A stretch of 64,000 nucleotides of DNA, from contig JADJWK010000003.1 of NCBI GenBank assembly GCA_016716405.1, forward strand, positions 558,001 through 622,000, written 5' to 3'. The notes below the pieces were generated by a model, which saw only the letters and a program-made list of their open reading frames with translations, was not told the DNA's origin and made no database searches. This DNA is from Candidatus Melainabacteria bacterium. GTDB lineage: Bacteria > Cyanobacteriota > Vampirovibrionia > Obscuribacterales > Obscuribacteraceae. A program made the translations under genes and the position numbers. Below are positions 49,728-58,559 of the stretch, piece by piece (position 1 is the stretch's first letter; every line of letters starts with the position of its first letter).

Positions 49728-51068
49728 ATGGTTCTTGCATCGACCTGCGACAGCACAGCTATATCCGACCGGGCCAGCAGCCCGGGAGCAGGTTGCGACA
49801 GCGCCAGCCAGAATCTCTACTCGGAAGTAGACGAGTTCCGGACGAGCCAGCCGACCGGAGGCGACGGCAATCTCAACGGCAGCACCAACAGCACAATCGA
49901 GTTCGACAATATCAAGGATGTCTTCGAGAGATTCAGCCCCGCCAATCTCTTCGGCAACGGCGGCGACAGCGCGCCACGGCTTTTCGGCGAAGAGATCAAG
50001 CCCGAGAACGTGATCCAGGGAACTGAAGGAACCTGTTTTTTCATGAGCACCCTGGCGGCCATGGCCGGCACCGAGAACGGTCAGAAGCAGATAGAGGACA
50101 TGATCGAGCAGAATGACGACGGCACTTATACAGTCACTTTCCCCGGCGACAAGAACAATCCTGTCACTATCGACGGTACCGGCGCCCAGGCCACCAATGG
50201 CGGAGCCGAGTGGTCCAAGCTGATCGAGACGGCGTTCCTGAAATACACCCATGAAGGACCGGGCAGGGATCTCCTGGAGAATCAGGGGATTGCCGTGACA
50301 GCACGGGTAAACAACAGCCGCACGGCCCACGAGCTCCTCACCGGCAAAGAGTCGATCACCGATCAATTCAGTTTTATCGACATGGCCTCGGGGTTTCCGG
50401 GAATCGGAGCTACCAGTATCGATAATGTCGAGAAGGATCTGAAAGAAGCTTTCGATAACGATCGTGTGGTCACCGCCGGTATCGCGCCCGACGGCATTCT
50501 CGGAATCGGAGGCAATGACGGAGGTCCCCTCACGGACGGTCATATCTATAGCGTTCTCGATTATGACGCCGAGAAGAAAATGGTGACCGTGCGGGATCCC
50601 TACGGGGAGAAATACACTTTCCCGGAAGGGGAATCGAAAGAAGGCATCACCTCGATGGGAGAAGGCGAGTATCAGATGTCCCTCGATACTTTCTACGACA
50701 CTTTCAGCCATGTCACTATAAATGGGCGTGATCCTCTTATGGCCGGCCTCGAGCATATCGGCAACGACATTCTCAACTCGGGCGATGATGCTCTTGCTCT
50801 GGGAGTGGATCTTGCAACCGGAGATCCGCTGGGCGCTTTCAAGGAAGCCGGCGATATCGCGCTGCCTGTGGGAAGCGATCTGGCGAACCTGACCTGGGAC
50901 GTTTTCGTCAGGGACAAGGTCATGGACTTCAAGGCCGATCCCATGGGCTTTCTTGCCGGCGGCGATCTCTATGATCTGCCCGGGCTGGATATTTTCGATC
51001 CGGCGGATCTCGGCAGGAATGCTGTCTCCTCCGCCGGCGGTCTGATCAAGAAAGGCAAATTCTGGTGA
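49728..51068 (+). CDS. Calpain-like (C2 family) cysteine protease domain protein
   Basis: 446 aa from ATG 49728; a TTG six codons upstream is also possible, and neither has a Shine-Dalgarno. The head (about 1-85) is Ser/Gly/Asn-rich and has no signal peptide. The protease domain (about 90-320) has VIQGTEGTCFFMSTLAAMA with Cys103, the calpain QGxxxxC pattern, and LTDGHIYSVLDYD with His272. The third triad position reads VRDPYG (Asp290) where calpains have RNPWG (Asn). About 125 residues follow that are Asp/Gly-rich and possibly membrane-active (LALGVDLATGD, AVSSAGGLIKKG). It might be an effector, toxin or intracellular protease. The Asp for Asn swap leaves activity uncertain. Confidence 0.72.
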   Translation: MVLASTCDSTAISDRASSPGAGCDSASQNLYSEVDEFRTSQPTGGDGNLNGSTNSTIEFDNIKDVFERFSPANLFGNGGDSAPRLFGEEIKPENVIQGTEGTCFFMSTLAAMAGTENGQKQIEDMIEQNDDGTYTVTFPGDKNNPVTIDGTGAQATNGGAEWSKLIETAFLKYTHEGPGRDLLENQGIAVTARVNNSRTAHELLTGKESITDQFSFIDMASGFPGIGATSIDNVEKDLKEAFDNDRVVTAGIAPDGILGIGGNDGGPLTDGHIYSVLDYDAEKKMVTVRDPYGEKYTFPEGESKEGITSMGEGEYQMSLDTFYDTFSHVTINGRDPLMAGLEHIGNDILNSGDDALALGVDLATGDPLGAFKEAGDIALPVGSDLANLTWDVFVRDKVMDFKADPMGFLAGGDLYDLPGLDIFDPADLGRNAVSSAGGLIKKGKFW

Positions 51069-51071
51069 CGG

Positions 51072-51551
51072 TCAGGATGCTGCCGGTCTCTCATGCATTT
51101 TGAAAGTGCCCGACTTCATCACCGCCGGATAGCGGGATATGTCGTAGCCATCTTGAATGGCCTGGATATAGGTGTTGATCTCGGCCCGGGAGCTGGCCAG
51201 GAACAGGAAAAAACCGAGACCGCTCTCGTCCTTGACGCCCACCTGATAGAGCCTGGTGGAAAATGACAGCCCGACTCTGAGATTGAGCTCTTTGATGAAA
51301 TTGATATGCGCTCTGGTCATTCTTTCGTCGTCCGCTCGCGGATCGAGACAGGCTTCCTCGAAGACTCGTTTGAAAGCAAGCCTGCTGGCCTGGCTCCAGC
51401 TCGCGCTCTGGATATCCTCCAGGAAGGAATCCAGCTCTTCCGGCTTGATCACGCTCAAGTAAACATCTATCGCCTCACCGTCAGGGACGAAACGTCTGCC
51501 ATCGCCGATGAAGCGGACATCTTTCAAGTAGTCCACCGGTTCCTGTTTCAT
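51072..51551 (-). CDS. Hypothetical cytoplasmic protein, 159 aa
   Basis: Mixed alpha/beta protein without signal or membrane segments. Notable parts: AIDVYLSVIKPEELDSFLED, an acidic helix (AFKRVFEEACLDPRADDERM) and a C-terminal LGFFLFLASSRAEINTYIQA segment. Family not recognised. AGAGAAGAA precedes ATG 51551. It converges with the calpain-like gene (3 nt apart). An immunity or partner role for that neighbour is conceivable but not supported by opposite orientation. Confidence 0.65.
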   Translation of the reverse strand: MKQEPVDYLKDVRFIGDGRRFVPDGEAIDVYLSVIKPEELDSFLEDIQSASWSQASRLAFKRVFEEACLDPRADDERMTRAHINFIKELNLRVGLSFSTRLYQVGVKDESGLGFFLFLASSRAEINTYIQAIQDGYDISRYPAVMKSGTFKMHERPAAS

Positions 51552-51680
51552 TTCTTCTCTCGCTTTCCGTATCCGACGCCAGCTCTATATTAGATCCCGG
51601 CTATCACCGGAACGTGACCGGCCCGGAGCCGATTGGCAAAATTGCGAATTCTCCGGCCGGGCAGTGCCCGAACCCCGCTC

Positions 51681-52952
51681 CTACCCGATTGATTTCTCGA
51701 AGCCAGCCAGGTCGATCGTCTTGCCTGAAAGCCGCGACTCTTCTGCGGCAAAGGCCATGAGGTGACTGGCAAGTGAAGTGCGGGCGCCGGTGAGGAAATC
51801 ATGCCGTCCCTCTGCCACCGCTTCGACAAAGCTCTCGATCAGCCTGCCGTCGCCGCCTCCGTGTGGTCCCCAGCCCGCCTCGCCGATCGTCACGAGCTCG
51901 ACTTCGCCGGTGAGATGATCCTGAATCTCGATCTCTTCCTTTCCACAAAAGGGGAAAGTCGCCCTGAGGCTGGCCCGGCTCCCGTCATAACGCATGGTGC
52001 GTCCCTCCCGGTCGGATAGCCCGTGCATCACGAGGGTCGCGAGGGCGCCGTCGGCAAAATCGATGATCACGCTCTGGTGATCGACCACGTCGTTGTCGCA
52101 CTTATAAACGCACCGTCCATATGGACCGGTCTGGAGAGCGGCCAGCCGGCCTTCGGGGCTGATATCGCTAGTGATGGCATAGGCGAAATACGGATCGATT
52201 TTCTCGTCGAGATAGAAACGGGGCGCGAAAAAGGCGCATTCTTCTTCAGCCGGGCAGGAATCGGTGCAACGATCGGTCGCTCCGGGTGGCGCCTTCTCCG
52301 GGCGGAAGTGGCTCAGGGAGCCGCGCGAGGTAACAGCCAGCGGTTCGGTATGGCTCATCATCCAGACCAGGATGTCGAGATCGTGACAGCATTTGCTGAG
52401 GAGCATCGGACCCGAGCGCGTGGCATTGCCCCAGTTCCCTCTCACGAAACTGTGTGCCATGTGCCAGTAGCTGACATTCTCGAAATGCTCGACGGACAGT
52501 ATATCTCCGAGCCTGCCCGAGCTCACGATCTCCTTGATTCGCGAGAAAAAGGGTGTATAGCGCAGCACATGCGCCACAGCCAGCATTCTTCCGGTTTTCT
52601 GCGCGGTCTCCACCAGTCTCAGGCATTCCAGCGCCGAGCCTGCCATGGGCTTTTCGAGAAGGACATGATAGCCGGCTTCCATAGCCAGTATCGCGGGCTC
52701 GGCGTGCTGGCGGTCCATAGTGGCGATGACGGCGATATCGGCTTCGATCTCGCCCCGAGCTAGAACATCGAAGCTCTCGTATGAAGATCCCTCATCGAGA
52801 CCGTGCTGGCTTGCGAAACGCCGCCGGCGTCCGGGGTCTGGCTCGACAACTGCCGTGAAACGTAGCTTTTCGGGATTATCCAGGGCATACCGGCCGAAAA
52901 CGAAAGTGCCTCGCTGACCGGCTCCGACTAATATCGCCCGTACCTTGCTCAT
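51681..52952 (-). CDS. Gfo/Idh/MocA-family NAD(P)-dependent oxidoreductase
   Basis: 423 aa. VRAILVGAGQRGTF (residues about 4-17) is the dinucleotide-binding Rossmann start, DIAVIATMDRQHAEPAILA the second site and LLEKPMA the family EKP motif with the catalytic-site Lys. A Cys-rich insertion (CTDSCPAEEECAFFAP) and a later CVYKCDND are shared by a subgroup of this family and could bind a metal. The family oxidises or reduces sugar or inositol derivatives. TACCAT ends 7 nt before ATG 52952, with no Shine-Dalgarno. It stands alone between a convergent-free gap of 130 nt and the divergent aminotransferase gene. Substrate unknown. Confidence 0.9.
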   Translation of the reverse strand: MSKVRAILVGAGQRGTFVFGRYALDNPEKLRFTAVVEPDPGRRRRFASQHGLDEGSSYESFDVLARGEIEADIAVIATMDRQHAEPAILAMEAGYHVLLEKPMAGSALECLRLVETAQKTGRMLAVAHVLRYTPFFSRIKEIVSSGRLGDILSVEHFENVSYWHMAHSFVRGNWGNATRSGPMLLSKCCHDLDILVWMMSHTEPLAVTSRGSLSHFRPEKAPPGATDRCTDSCPAEEECAFFAPRFYLDEKIDPYFAYAITSDISPEGRLAALQTGPYGRCVYKCDNDVVDHQSVIIDFADGALATLVMHGLSDREGRTMRYDGSRASLRATFPFCGKEEIEIQDHLTGEVELVTIGEAGWGPHGGGDGRLIESFVEAVAEGRHDFLTGARTSLASHLMAFAAEESRLSGKTIDLAGFEKSIG

Positions 52953-52959
52953 GGCAGCA

Positions 52960-52965
52960 ATGGTA
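52960..52965 (-). promoter_or_regulatory. TANNNT box before oxidoreductase (TACCAT)
   Basis: TACCAT (4 of 6) ends 7 nt before ATG 52952; no Shine-Dalgarno is present. Confidence 0.45.
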
Positions 52966-53090
52966 GCACGGGCCGGGCTCCCGGGCGTGCTCGCGCTTGT
53001 AAAGAGCTTCCCCGGACTCGTTTATTTGCCTTTTCTGGTGTATTCTCATATCTTCTGGAAATACATCGTAGTAGTAGTGTGGAGCACAGC

Positions 53091-54464
53091 ATGCCGCAGG
53101 ATTTTGACGCAGCCAGGGTGAAATCGCAGGAAGTCTTGAATCTCATCGAGAAGAAGTCTTTCACCGACGACGAGAGAGAGAAGGTCATTGCCGAATCGGT
53201 CAAATATTGGACCGATCACGTCAATCCCGGCTTTCTCCAGTACCGCAAGTCGGTGAGCACCGACTACACCGCCGTCGAGTGGGACGATAACGGCGCCGTT
53301 TTCCGCGATCTTGCCGGCAACGAGTTCATCGACATGCTGGGCGGTTACGGAATCTATAATGTCGGCCACCGCCATCCCAAGGTCCTCAAGGCTGTCCGGG
53401 ATCAACTCGAGCGGCAGGCGATCCACTCCCAGGAGATGATCGATCCCCTGCGCACTTATCTTGCTCATCTCGTTTCGCTCATTGCCCCGGGGGATCTGCA
53501 GTACAGCTTTTTCACCAATTCGGGCACCGAGTCGGTGGAAGCCTGCCTGAAGATGGCCATGCTCACCACCGGGCGCCGTCACTTCATCGGTACCAAGGGC
53601 GCTTTCCACGGCAAATCCCTGGGCTCCCTGGGCGGTACTTCCAAGGCGATTTTCCGCGAGCCTTTCCTGCCGCTTCTCAACTGGACCCATCTGCCTTTCG
53701 GCGACGTAGAGGCTCTGGCCATGACTTTCGACTGCACCGATTTCACCGGTGACCGAATCGCTGCGGTGGTTCTCGAGCCCGTGCAGGGCGAGGGCGGTAT
53801 CAATGTGGCGCCCCCCGGCTATCTAAAGGCTGCCCGGGAGCTCTGCGACAGGTACGGCGCGGTCTTGATCCTGGACGAGATCCAGAGCGGCATGGGCCGT
53901 ACCGGCAAGATGTTCGCCTGCGAATATGACGGTGTGACACCGGATCTGATGGCCCTGGGCAAAGGCTTCGGCGGTGGCGTCATGCCCATCGGCGCCTGTG
54001 TCGGCACAGCCAGGACCTGGACCAAATATCTGGAGAACCCCAATCTGCACACCAGCACATTCGGCGGCAATCCTCTTGCCTGCGCCGCGGCTATAGCCAC
54101 TATCAATGTTCTTCTGGAAGAGGACCTGCCGGGACAGGCTGAAGAGAAAGGCGAGTATCTCCTGGACAAGCTCCAGGACCTCGCCTCGCAGTATCCCGAG
54201 ATCCTGGTCCGGGCAAGAGGTCGCGGTCTCATGCTGGGAATGGAGTTCGCCGACAACGATCTCGGCTTTGCCATCGCCAAGAATCTGTTCGCCAGAAAGA
54301 TACTCATCTCGGGCACTCTGATCAATGCCCAGGTCGTCAGGGTTGAGCCTCCTCTGGTGATCAGCTACGAGCAGATCGACAAGTTCCTCCTGGCTCTTAA
54401 AGAGTCTCTGGAGCAGGTGCGCAAAGAGTCAGGAACCGCAAAGCCTGTGGCAGCCAAGAGCTAA
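53091..54464 (+). CDS. patA: Putrescine aminotransferase-like class III aminotransferase
   Basis: 457 aa; PLP enzyme that moves an amino group from putrescine (or another diamine) to 2-oxoglutarate. From about residue 40 the sequence follows E. coli PatA/YgjG closely: HVNPGFLQYRKSV, GGYGIYNVGHRHP, FFTNSGTESVEA, FHGKSLGSLGGTSKAIFREP, LEPVQGEGG, ILDEIQSGMGRTGKMFACE (Asp262 contacts PLP) and MALGKGFGGGVMPIGA with Lys291 as PLP lysine. ATG 53091 has TGGAG 7 nt upstream and is preferred to a GTG four codons earlier. No other polyamine genes are adjacent. The substrate is inferred from similarity, and ornithine or diaminobutyrate activity cannot be excluded. Confidence 0.9.
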   Translation: MPQDFDAARVKSQEVLNLIEKKSFTDDEREKVIAESVKYWTDHVNPGFLQYRKSVSTDYTAVEWDDNGAVFRDLAGNEFIDMLGGYGIYNVGHRHPKVLKAVRDQLERQAIHSQEMIDPLRTYLAHLVSLIAPGDLQYSFFTNSGTESVEACLKMAMLTTGRRHFIGTKGAFHGKSLGSLGGTSKAIFREPFLPLLNWTHLPFGDVEALAMTFDCTDFTGDRIAAVVLEPVQGEGGINVAPPGYLKAARELCDRYGAVLILDEIQSGMGRTGKMFACEYDGVTPDLMALGKGFGGGVMPIGACVGTARTWTKYLENPNLHTSTFGGNPLACAAAIATINVLLEEDLPGQAEEKGEYLLDKLQDLASQYPEILVRARGRGLMLGMEFADNDLGFAIAKNLFARKILISGTLINAQVVRVEPPLVISYEQIDKFLLALKESLEQVRKESGTAKPVAAKS

Positions 54465-54487
54465 TAAAAGAACTCTGAAAAGAGCTC

Positions 54488-55081
54488 TCAGCCTCCTGCT
54501 TCTTCGAACCAGAATCGGTATCTTGGAAAGCCTTTACTGGTCTCGCCCACACGCTCGATATAGCCGTGGGGACCGCCCGGATTGGCGTGGTGGAAGCGAA
54601 AGCGCTCCTTCCCCATCGGCTCTACCGTCACCGTGCAGGAGCCGGCGGGCTGGAAAGGTCCCTTCCAGTTGACGACTATATTGCGGCGCAGCCTCAACTG
54701 GGTGACCTTGCCGCTGGGAATTTTCCATTTGAACTCTTTCTTGAAAGGCATGATCTGCCAGAACGAGTACATATACATCCGGTCGTTGCTGAAAACCTTC
54801 CCCTCGATCCATTCGGGCTGCTTATCCACTCCTCCTTTGATGGGCTCCGAAGGCGGGCTTTCGTCCATGCGGGCCTCTTGCTTCTCGAGCTTGACAGGAC
54901 CATCCTGGATGACCGAGCCGGACTGGCCGTCGATTATTCTCCCGTCCGGCGACCCGTCCACATGGACACGATCGATGGCGACATTGCCGGTGAGGGGGCG
55001 AGCCTCGCCAGGCGCCGTACATGCCACCGCCAGAACCGTGGCGACAATGAGGCTGGCTTTGATCTGGTTTCGCTGTGGCAT
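54488..55081 (-). CDS. Secreted protein with novel C-terminal domain (paralog of 14256-14969)
   Basis: 197 aa from ATG 55081, which starts a signal sequence (residues 1-21) ending LAVAC; Cys21 might be lipidated although the -3 residue is Ala. A polar linker (about 28-88) leads to a domain of about 105 residues shared with the protein at 14256-14969: PEWIEG with SND (98-100), QLRLRR, W[KR]G (139-141), SCTVTVEP (Cys149), FRFHHANPGGPHGY (161-174) and GFPRYRFW (184-191). The conserved Cys, Trp, Pro and Gly positions are the same in both. Family unnamed as far as I can tell. Convergent with patA (24 nt gap). Confidence 0.75.
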   Translation of the reverse strand: MPQRNQIKASLIVATVLAVACTAPGEARPLTGNVAIDRVHVDGSPDGRIIDGQSGSVIQDGPVKLEKQEARMDESPPSEPIKGGVDKQPEWIEGKVFSNDRMYMYSFWQIMPFKKEFKWKIPSGKVTQLRLRRNIVVNWKGPFQPAGSCTVTVEPMGKERFRFHHANPGGPHGYIERVGETSKGFPRYRFWFEEAGG

Positions 55082-55143
55082 TGCTTCTAACCTGTGAGCC
55101 TGACCTGTGAGCACCCAATTTCTATTTAAGCAAAATATTCCTG

Positions 55144-55149
55144 TATAGT
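55144..55149 (+). promoter_or_regulatory. TANNNT box 7 nt before start (TATAGT)
   Basis: TATAGT (5 of 6) ends 7 nt before ATG 55157. No Shine-Dalgarno is present. Confidence 0.6.
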
Positions 55150-55156
55150 TGTGCCG

Positions 55157-56050
55157 ATGGAAAAAATGACCATTAAGACCGGAGAGACCCGCGTGGCGGT
55201 CCTCATCATAGTCACGAGCCTCTCTCTGGGTCTATTGTTCGCCATGCATCCGGGCTCCCAGAGCAGCCGCTATAAGAACAGCGGACAGTACCGGAAGGCG
55301 ATCGAGATCAACCTCGGGGCAAAGAATAATCTCCTTTTCGCCAGCGATCCGGGCATCGAGCTCGATCTCGCCTGCTGTTTCAGGAGAACAGGCGAGATCG
55401 CGGAGGCCCGTCGGCATCTCGCCCTCGCCCGGGAGCTTGCTGCCACCCACGCCTATCTCTGGCTTTTCCGTCCGCACGGCCTGCAGTACTCCCTGGAATG
55501 CGAGGAGGGCTGGATTGCTCTGAAGTCCGAACAGTACAGTGATGCTCTGGCGGCTTTCGAGCGGGCCCTCGAACTCGAGAAGAGCGCCGAGGCATATATT
55601 GGTCGGGCAGCGGCTCTGGAGATTCAGGGCAGGGACCGGGAGGCGCTCGCCGACTTCGCAGCCGCCATCGAATGTAGTACCGGTCACGATCGCGAGCTCG
55701 CTTATCACGAAAGAGCGATTTTCTATATTGATCGGTCAAGGACGGAGGAGGCCATAGCCGATCTGACCAGCGCCCTGAATGCCGATTCATGCAATCGCGC
55801 GTACATAGATCGAGCCATGCTTTTCAAAAAGCAGGGAGATATCGAGAAAGCTCTGAACGACCTCGACGCCTCAATCAATATAACGGGCACCGAAAGGGCC
55901 TATCATGAGCGGGCTCTGATCAGAAGAGCCCGCCGGGAGTTCGACGAAGCCATCAAAGACATCGATCAGGCGACACTCCTGGACAGCACCTGTCCCGGGC
56001 TCAAAGAGGACCGCGAGCGAATTCTCGCCGAGTCGGGAAAGTCTCGGTGA
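55157..56050 (+). CDS. Membrane-anchored TPR protein, 297 aa
   Basis: ATG 55157 is chosen over a GTG two codons upstream because TATAGT ends 7 nt before it. One N-terminal hydrophobic segment (about residues 13-33, VAVLIIVTSLSLGLLFA) anchors or exports the protein. From about 35 to 290 there are six to seven TPR-like repeats, such as GIELDLACCFRRTGEIAEA, SEQYSDALAAFERALELEKS and DSCNRAYIDRAMLFKKQGDI. No enzymatic domain. Probably an extracytoplasmic scaffold. Divergent from the 54488-55081 gene; start codons are 75 nt apart. Confidence 0.8.
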   Translation: MEKMTIKTGETRVAVLIIVTSLSLGLLFAMHPGSQSSRYKNSGQYRKAIEINLGAKNNLLFASDPGIELDLACCFRRTGEIAEARRHLALARELAATHAYLWLFRPHGLQYSLECEEGWIALKSEQYSDALAAFERALELEKSAEAYIGRAAALEIQGRDREALADFAAAIECSTGHDRELAYHERAIFYIDRSRTEEAIADLTSALNADSCNRAYIDRAMLFKKQGDIEKALNDLDASINITGTERAYHERALIRRARREFDEAIKDIDQATLLDSTCPGLKEDRERILAESGKSR

Positions 56051-56079
56051 CATCCGCCATCGTGATTCGCCAGCAATGA

Positions 56080-56085
56080 TAGACT
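56080..56085 (+). promoter_or_regulatory. TANNNT box 7 nt before start (TAGACT)
   Basis: TAGACT (4 of 6) ends 7 nt before ATG 56093. No Shine-Dalgarno is present. Confidence 0.5.
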
Positions 56086-56092
56086 GATCCTC

Positions 56093-56848
56093 ATGCCTGC
56101 AAAACTCCTTTCCATCGCCCTCGCTTTTCTCCTCGCCGTCTCTCTGCAGCCTGCCGGATTTGCTTCCGAGGCGAAAGTGAAGGCTATAACTGTCAGGCAA
56201 ATCTCCTCCGGTCTGGGGAATCTCGAGGTCTTCATCGCCAGGAGCGCTATCCGGGTCAATTGCGTCCGGGGCAATTGTATAGTCGTCGGCAAGGCTCCGG
56301 ACTGGCAGGCGCTGGTATATAACAGGAAGGACGGCACCGGCCGCCTGATTGACAGGGTGTCCTGGGTGGGCGACGGTCTCAAGCTGGGAGGCTTCAAAAA
56401 GCCCTTCAAGAGACGGAAGCTGGCGATAAAGAGGCTTCATAAAATGGGCTTGCCAATGCTGACCGTTTCCGTGCGGGTAACGCACTCGGGAAGCGGTATA
56501 AACGGCATCTTCCGGAGCGGCAGGCGGGACGACATCCCGGCCCTGAGGGCGAATCTCACCTGTATCGACGGTCTCGGTCTCAATGCCGGTCAGAAGGACT
56601 TCCTGAGAGGTCTCTATCAGTCGCCTCCCATCGGCGAGGTGCCATTCGAGATGTCGTACACCAGACCGGGAGGCAAACTCGATGTCCAGCTCCGAACCGT
56701 CGCCTGGAAACAGGTAGAAGTGCCCGAGTCGATTTTCAGGGACGACTATAAGTTCAAGATCGCACCATCTGTAGAGGCAATTGTTCTGGGCAACCAGTTC
56801 GAGTCGATGATGGACGATCTCCTCGGTCCTGCCCCTGAGCATAGATGA
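56093..56848 (+). CDS. Secreted hypothetical protein, 251 aa
   Basis: Signal peptide at residues 1-24 (LLSIALAFLLAVSL, ends GFAS). The mature domain is basic and beta-rich (VKAITVRQISSGLGNLEVFI, SAIRVNCVRGNCIVVGKAP with two Cys that could pair, LTVSVRVTHSGSG). The C-terminal half has a helical segment (GLNAGQKDFLRGLYQ). Family not recognised. No Shine-Dalgarno; TAGACT ends 7 nt before the ATG. Its stop overlaps the candidate promoter of the phosphoglucomutase gene. Confidence 0.72.
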   Translation: MPAKLLSIALAFLLAVSLQPAGFASEAKVKAITVRQISSGLGNLEVFIARSAIRVNCVRGNCIVVGKAPDWQALVYNRKDGTGRLIDRVSWVGDGLKLGGFKKPFKRRKLAIKRLHKMGLPMLTVSVRVTHSGSGINGIFRSGRRDDIPALRANLTCIDGLGLNAGQKDFLRGLYQSPPIGEVPFEMSYTRPGGKLDVQLRTVAWKQVEVPESIFRDDYKFKIAPSVEAIVLGNQFESMMDDLLGPAPEHR

Positions 56849-56854
56849 TATACT
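56849..56854 (+). promoter_or_regulatory. -10 box for phosphoglucomutase (TATACT)
   Basis: TATACT (5 of 6) directly follows the preceding stop codon and gives a leader of about 35 nt with AGAGGGG about 9 nt before ATG 56896. No clear -35 is seen. Confidence 0.5.
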
Positions 56855-56895
56855 TAGGCGCCTCGAGAAGTGGCGATAAGAGGGGTGCCTAATAT

Positions 56896-58545
56896 ATGAA
56901 TACCGATACACTGGATATCAAGACGGTGGCGACAGAGCCGTTCGGCGATCAGAAGCCGGGTACTTCCGGTCTGAGAAAGTCGGTCAGGGACTTTCAGAAG
57001 CCGCATTATCTCGAGAATTTCATCCAGGCCATCTTCGAGAGCACCGGGGAGCATCGGGGCAAGACCCTTGTTCTGGGTGGCGATGGCCGTTATTTCAACC
57101 GGGAAGCTATCCAGATAATCTTGAAGATCGCCGCCGCCAACGGGGTCGGCACTGTCAAGGTCGGCCAGGGCGGCATACTCTCGACACCGGCAACATCCTG
57201 TGTGATCCGCAAATACCAGGCTCACGGCGGGATAATTCTATCGGCCAGCCACAATCCAGGCGGTCCCGACGGGGATTTCGGGGTGAAGTATAACATCGGA
57301 AACGGCGGGCCGGCGCCTGAGAAGGTCACCAATGCCATCTTCGAGAAGAGCAAAGAGATCAGGGAATATCGTATCCTCGAAGCCGGCGATGTCGATATAG
57401 ACACTCTCGGCGAGCGCAGCCTGGGCAATATGAAAGTGGAGGTGATCGACCCGGTAAGCGATCACCAGGAGCTTCTTCAAAGCCTTTTCGATTTCGATGC
57501 TATCAAGGATCTTCTCACCTCGGGCTCATTCAGGATGACCTTCGATGCCATGCATGCGGTTACCGGTCCTTATGCCCATGCAATTCTAGAGAAACGTCTC
57601 GGTGCCGGCAGCGGCAGCGTGATCGGCGGCAAGCCCCTGCCCGATTTCGGCGGCGGCCATCCGGATCCCAACCTGGTCTATGCAAAGGATCTGGTCAAGA
57701 TCGTTTTCGCTGACGACGCCCCTGATTTCGGCGCGGCGAGCGACGGTGACGGGGATCGCAATATGATCCTCGGCCGGCGCTTTTTCGTGACTCCCAGCGA
57801 CAGTCTCTCGGTGATCACCGCCAATGCCAATCTTGTGCCTGGTTACAAAAAGGGAATCGCCGGGGTTGCCCGGAGCATGCCCACCAGCACAGCGGTGGAT
57901 CGGGTGGCGCACCGTCTCGGCATCGAGTGTTTCGAGACTCCCACCGGATGGAAGTTCTTTGGGAATCTCATGGATGCCGGGCGTGTCACTATATGTGGTG
58001 AAGAAAGCTTCGGCACCGGCTCGAGCCATATCAGGGAGAAAGACGGCATCTGGTCGGTTCTTTTCTGGCTCAATATCCTGGCGGCGCGCAAACAGTCGGT
58101 AGAAGAGATCGTGGCGGAGCACTGGCGGGAATTCGGGCGGAGCTATTATTCTCGTCATGACTATGAGGAAGTCGCCTCGGATCCCGCCCACGAGCTCATC
58201 GACAAACTACGCGAGGGTCTTTCCGGGCTCAAAGGCAAAAGCTTCGGAGCTTTCGAGATTGCCGACGCCGATGACTTCAGCTATGAGGATCCGGTGGACG
58301 GCAGTGTCTCTTCCGCCCAGGGCATCCGCATAATGCTCGCCGACGGCTCCCGGATCGTTTACCGGCTTTCCGGCACCGGCACCCATGGAGCCACTCTGCG
58401 CGTCTATCTCGAGAGCTTCGAGAGAGATCCCGGCAAACAGGGAAAGGAAACCCAGCAAGCTCTCGCCGATATGATCGCTCTTGCCGACAGGATCGCCGGG
58501 ATCAAGAAATTCACCGGCCGCGAGAAGCCTACTGTAATAACCTGA
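56896..58545 (+). CDS. pgm: Alpha-phosphoglucomutase
   Basis: 549 aa; interconverts glucose-1-phosphate and glucose-6-phosphate, feeding glycogen and nucleotide-sugar synthesis. Active-site loop LSASHNPGG with phosphoserine Ser118, metal loop SDGDGDR (Asp283, Asp285, Asp287), sugar-binding CGEESFG and phosphate-binding LSGTGTHGAT are all present. N-terminal TSGLRK and the PGGPDGDFGVKYN insert identify the eukaryote-like PGM1/cyanobacterial type rather than the ManB type. Full length. It would supply UDP-sugar precursors for the glycan genes elsewhere in the window. The kinase gene follows 14 nt after its stop. Confidence 0.96.
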   Translation: MNTDTLDIKTVATEPFGDQKPGTSGLRKSVRDFQKPHYLENFIQAIFESTGEHRGKTLVLGGDGRYFNREAIQIILKIAAANGVGTVKVGQGGILSTPATSCVIRKYQAHGGIILSASHNPGGPDGDFGVKYNIGNGGPAPEKVTNAIFEKSKEIREYRILEAGDVDIDTLGERSLGNMKVEVIDPVSDHQELLQSLFDFDAIKDLLTSGSFRMTFDAMHAVTGPYAHAILEKRLGAGSGSVIGGKPLPDFGGGHPDPNLVYAKDLVKIVFADDAPDFGAASDGDGDRNMILGRRFFVTPSDSLSVITANANLVPGYKKGIAGVARSMPTSTAVDRVAHRLGIECFETPTGWKFFGNLMDAGRVTICGEESFGTGSSHIREKDGIWSVLFWLNILAARKQSVEEIVAEHWREFGRSYYSRHDYEEVASDPAHELIDKLREGLSGLKGKSFGAFEIADADDFSYEDPVDGSVSSAQGIRIMLADGSRIVYRLSGTGTHGATLRVYLESFERDPGKQGKETQQALADMIALADRIAGIKKFTGREKPTVIT

Positions 58546-58559
58546 TCAAGTAAGTGGGT

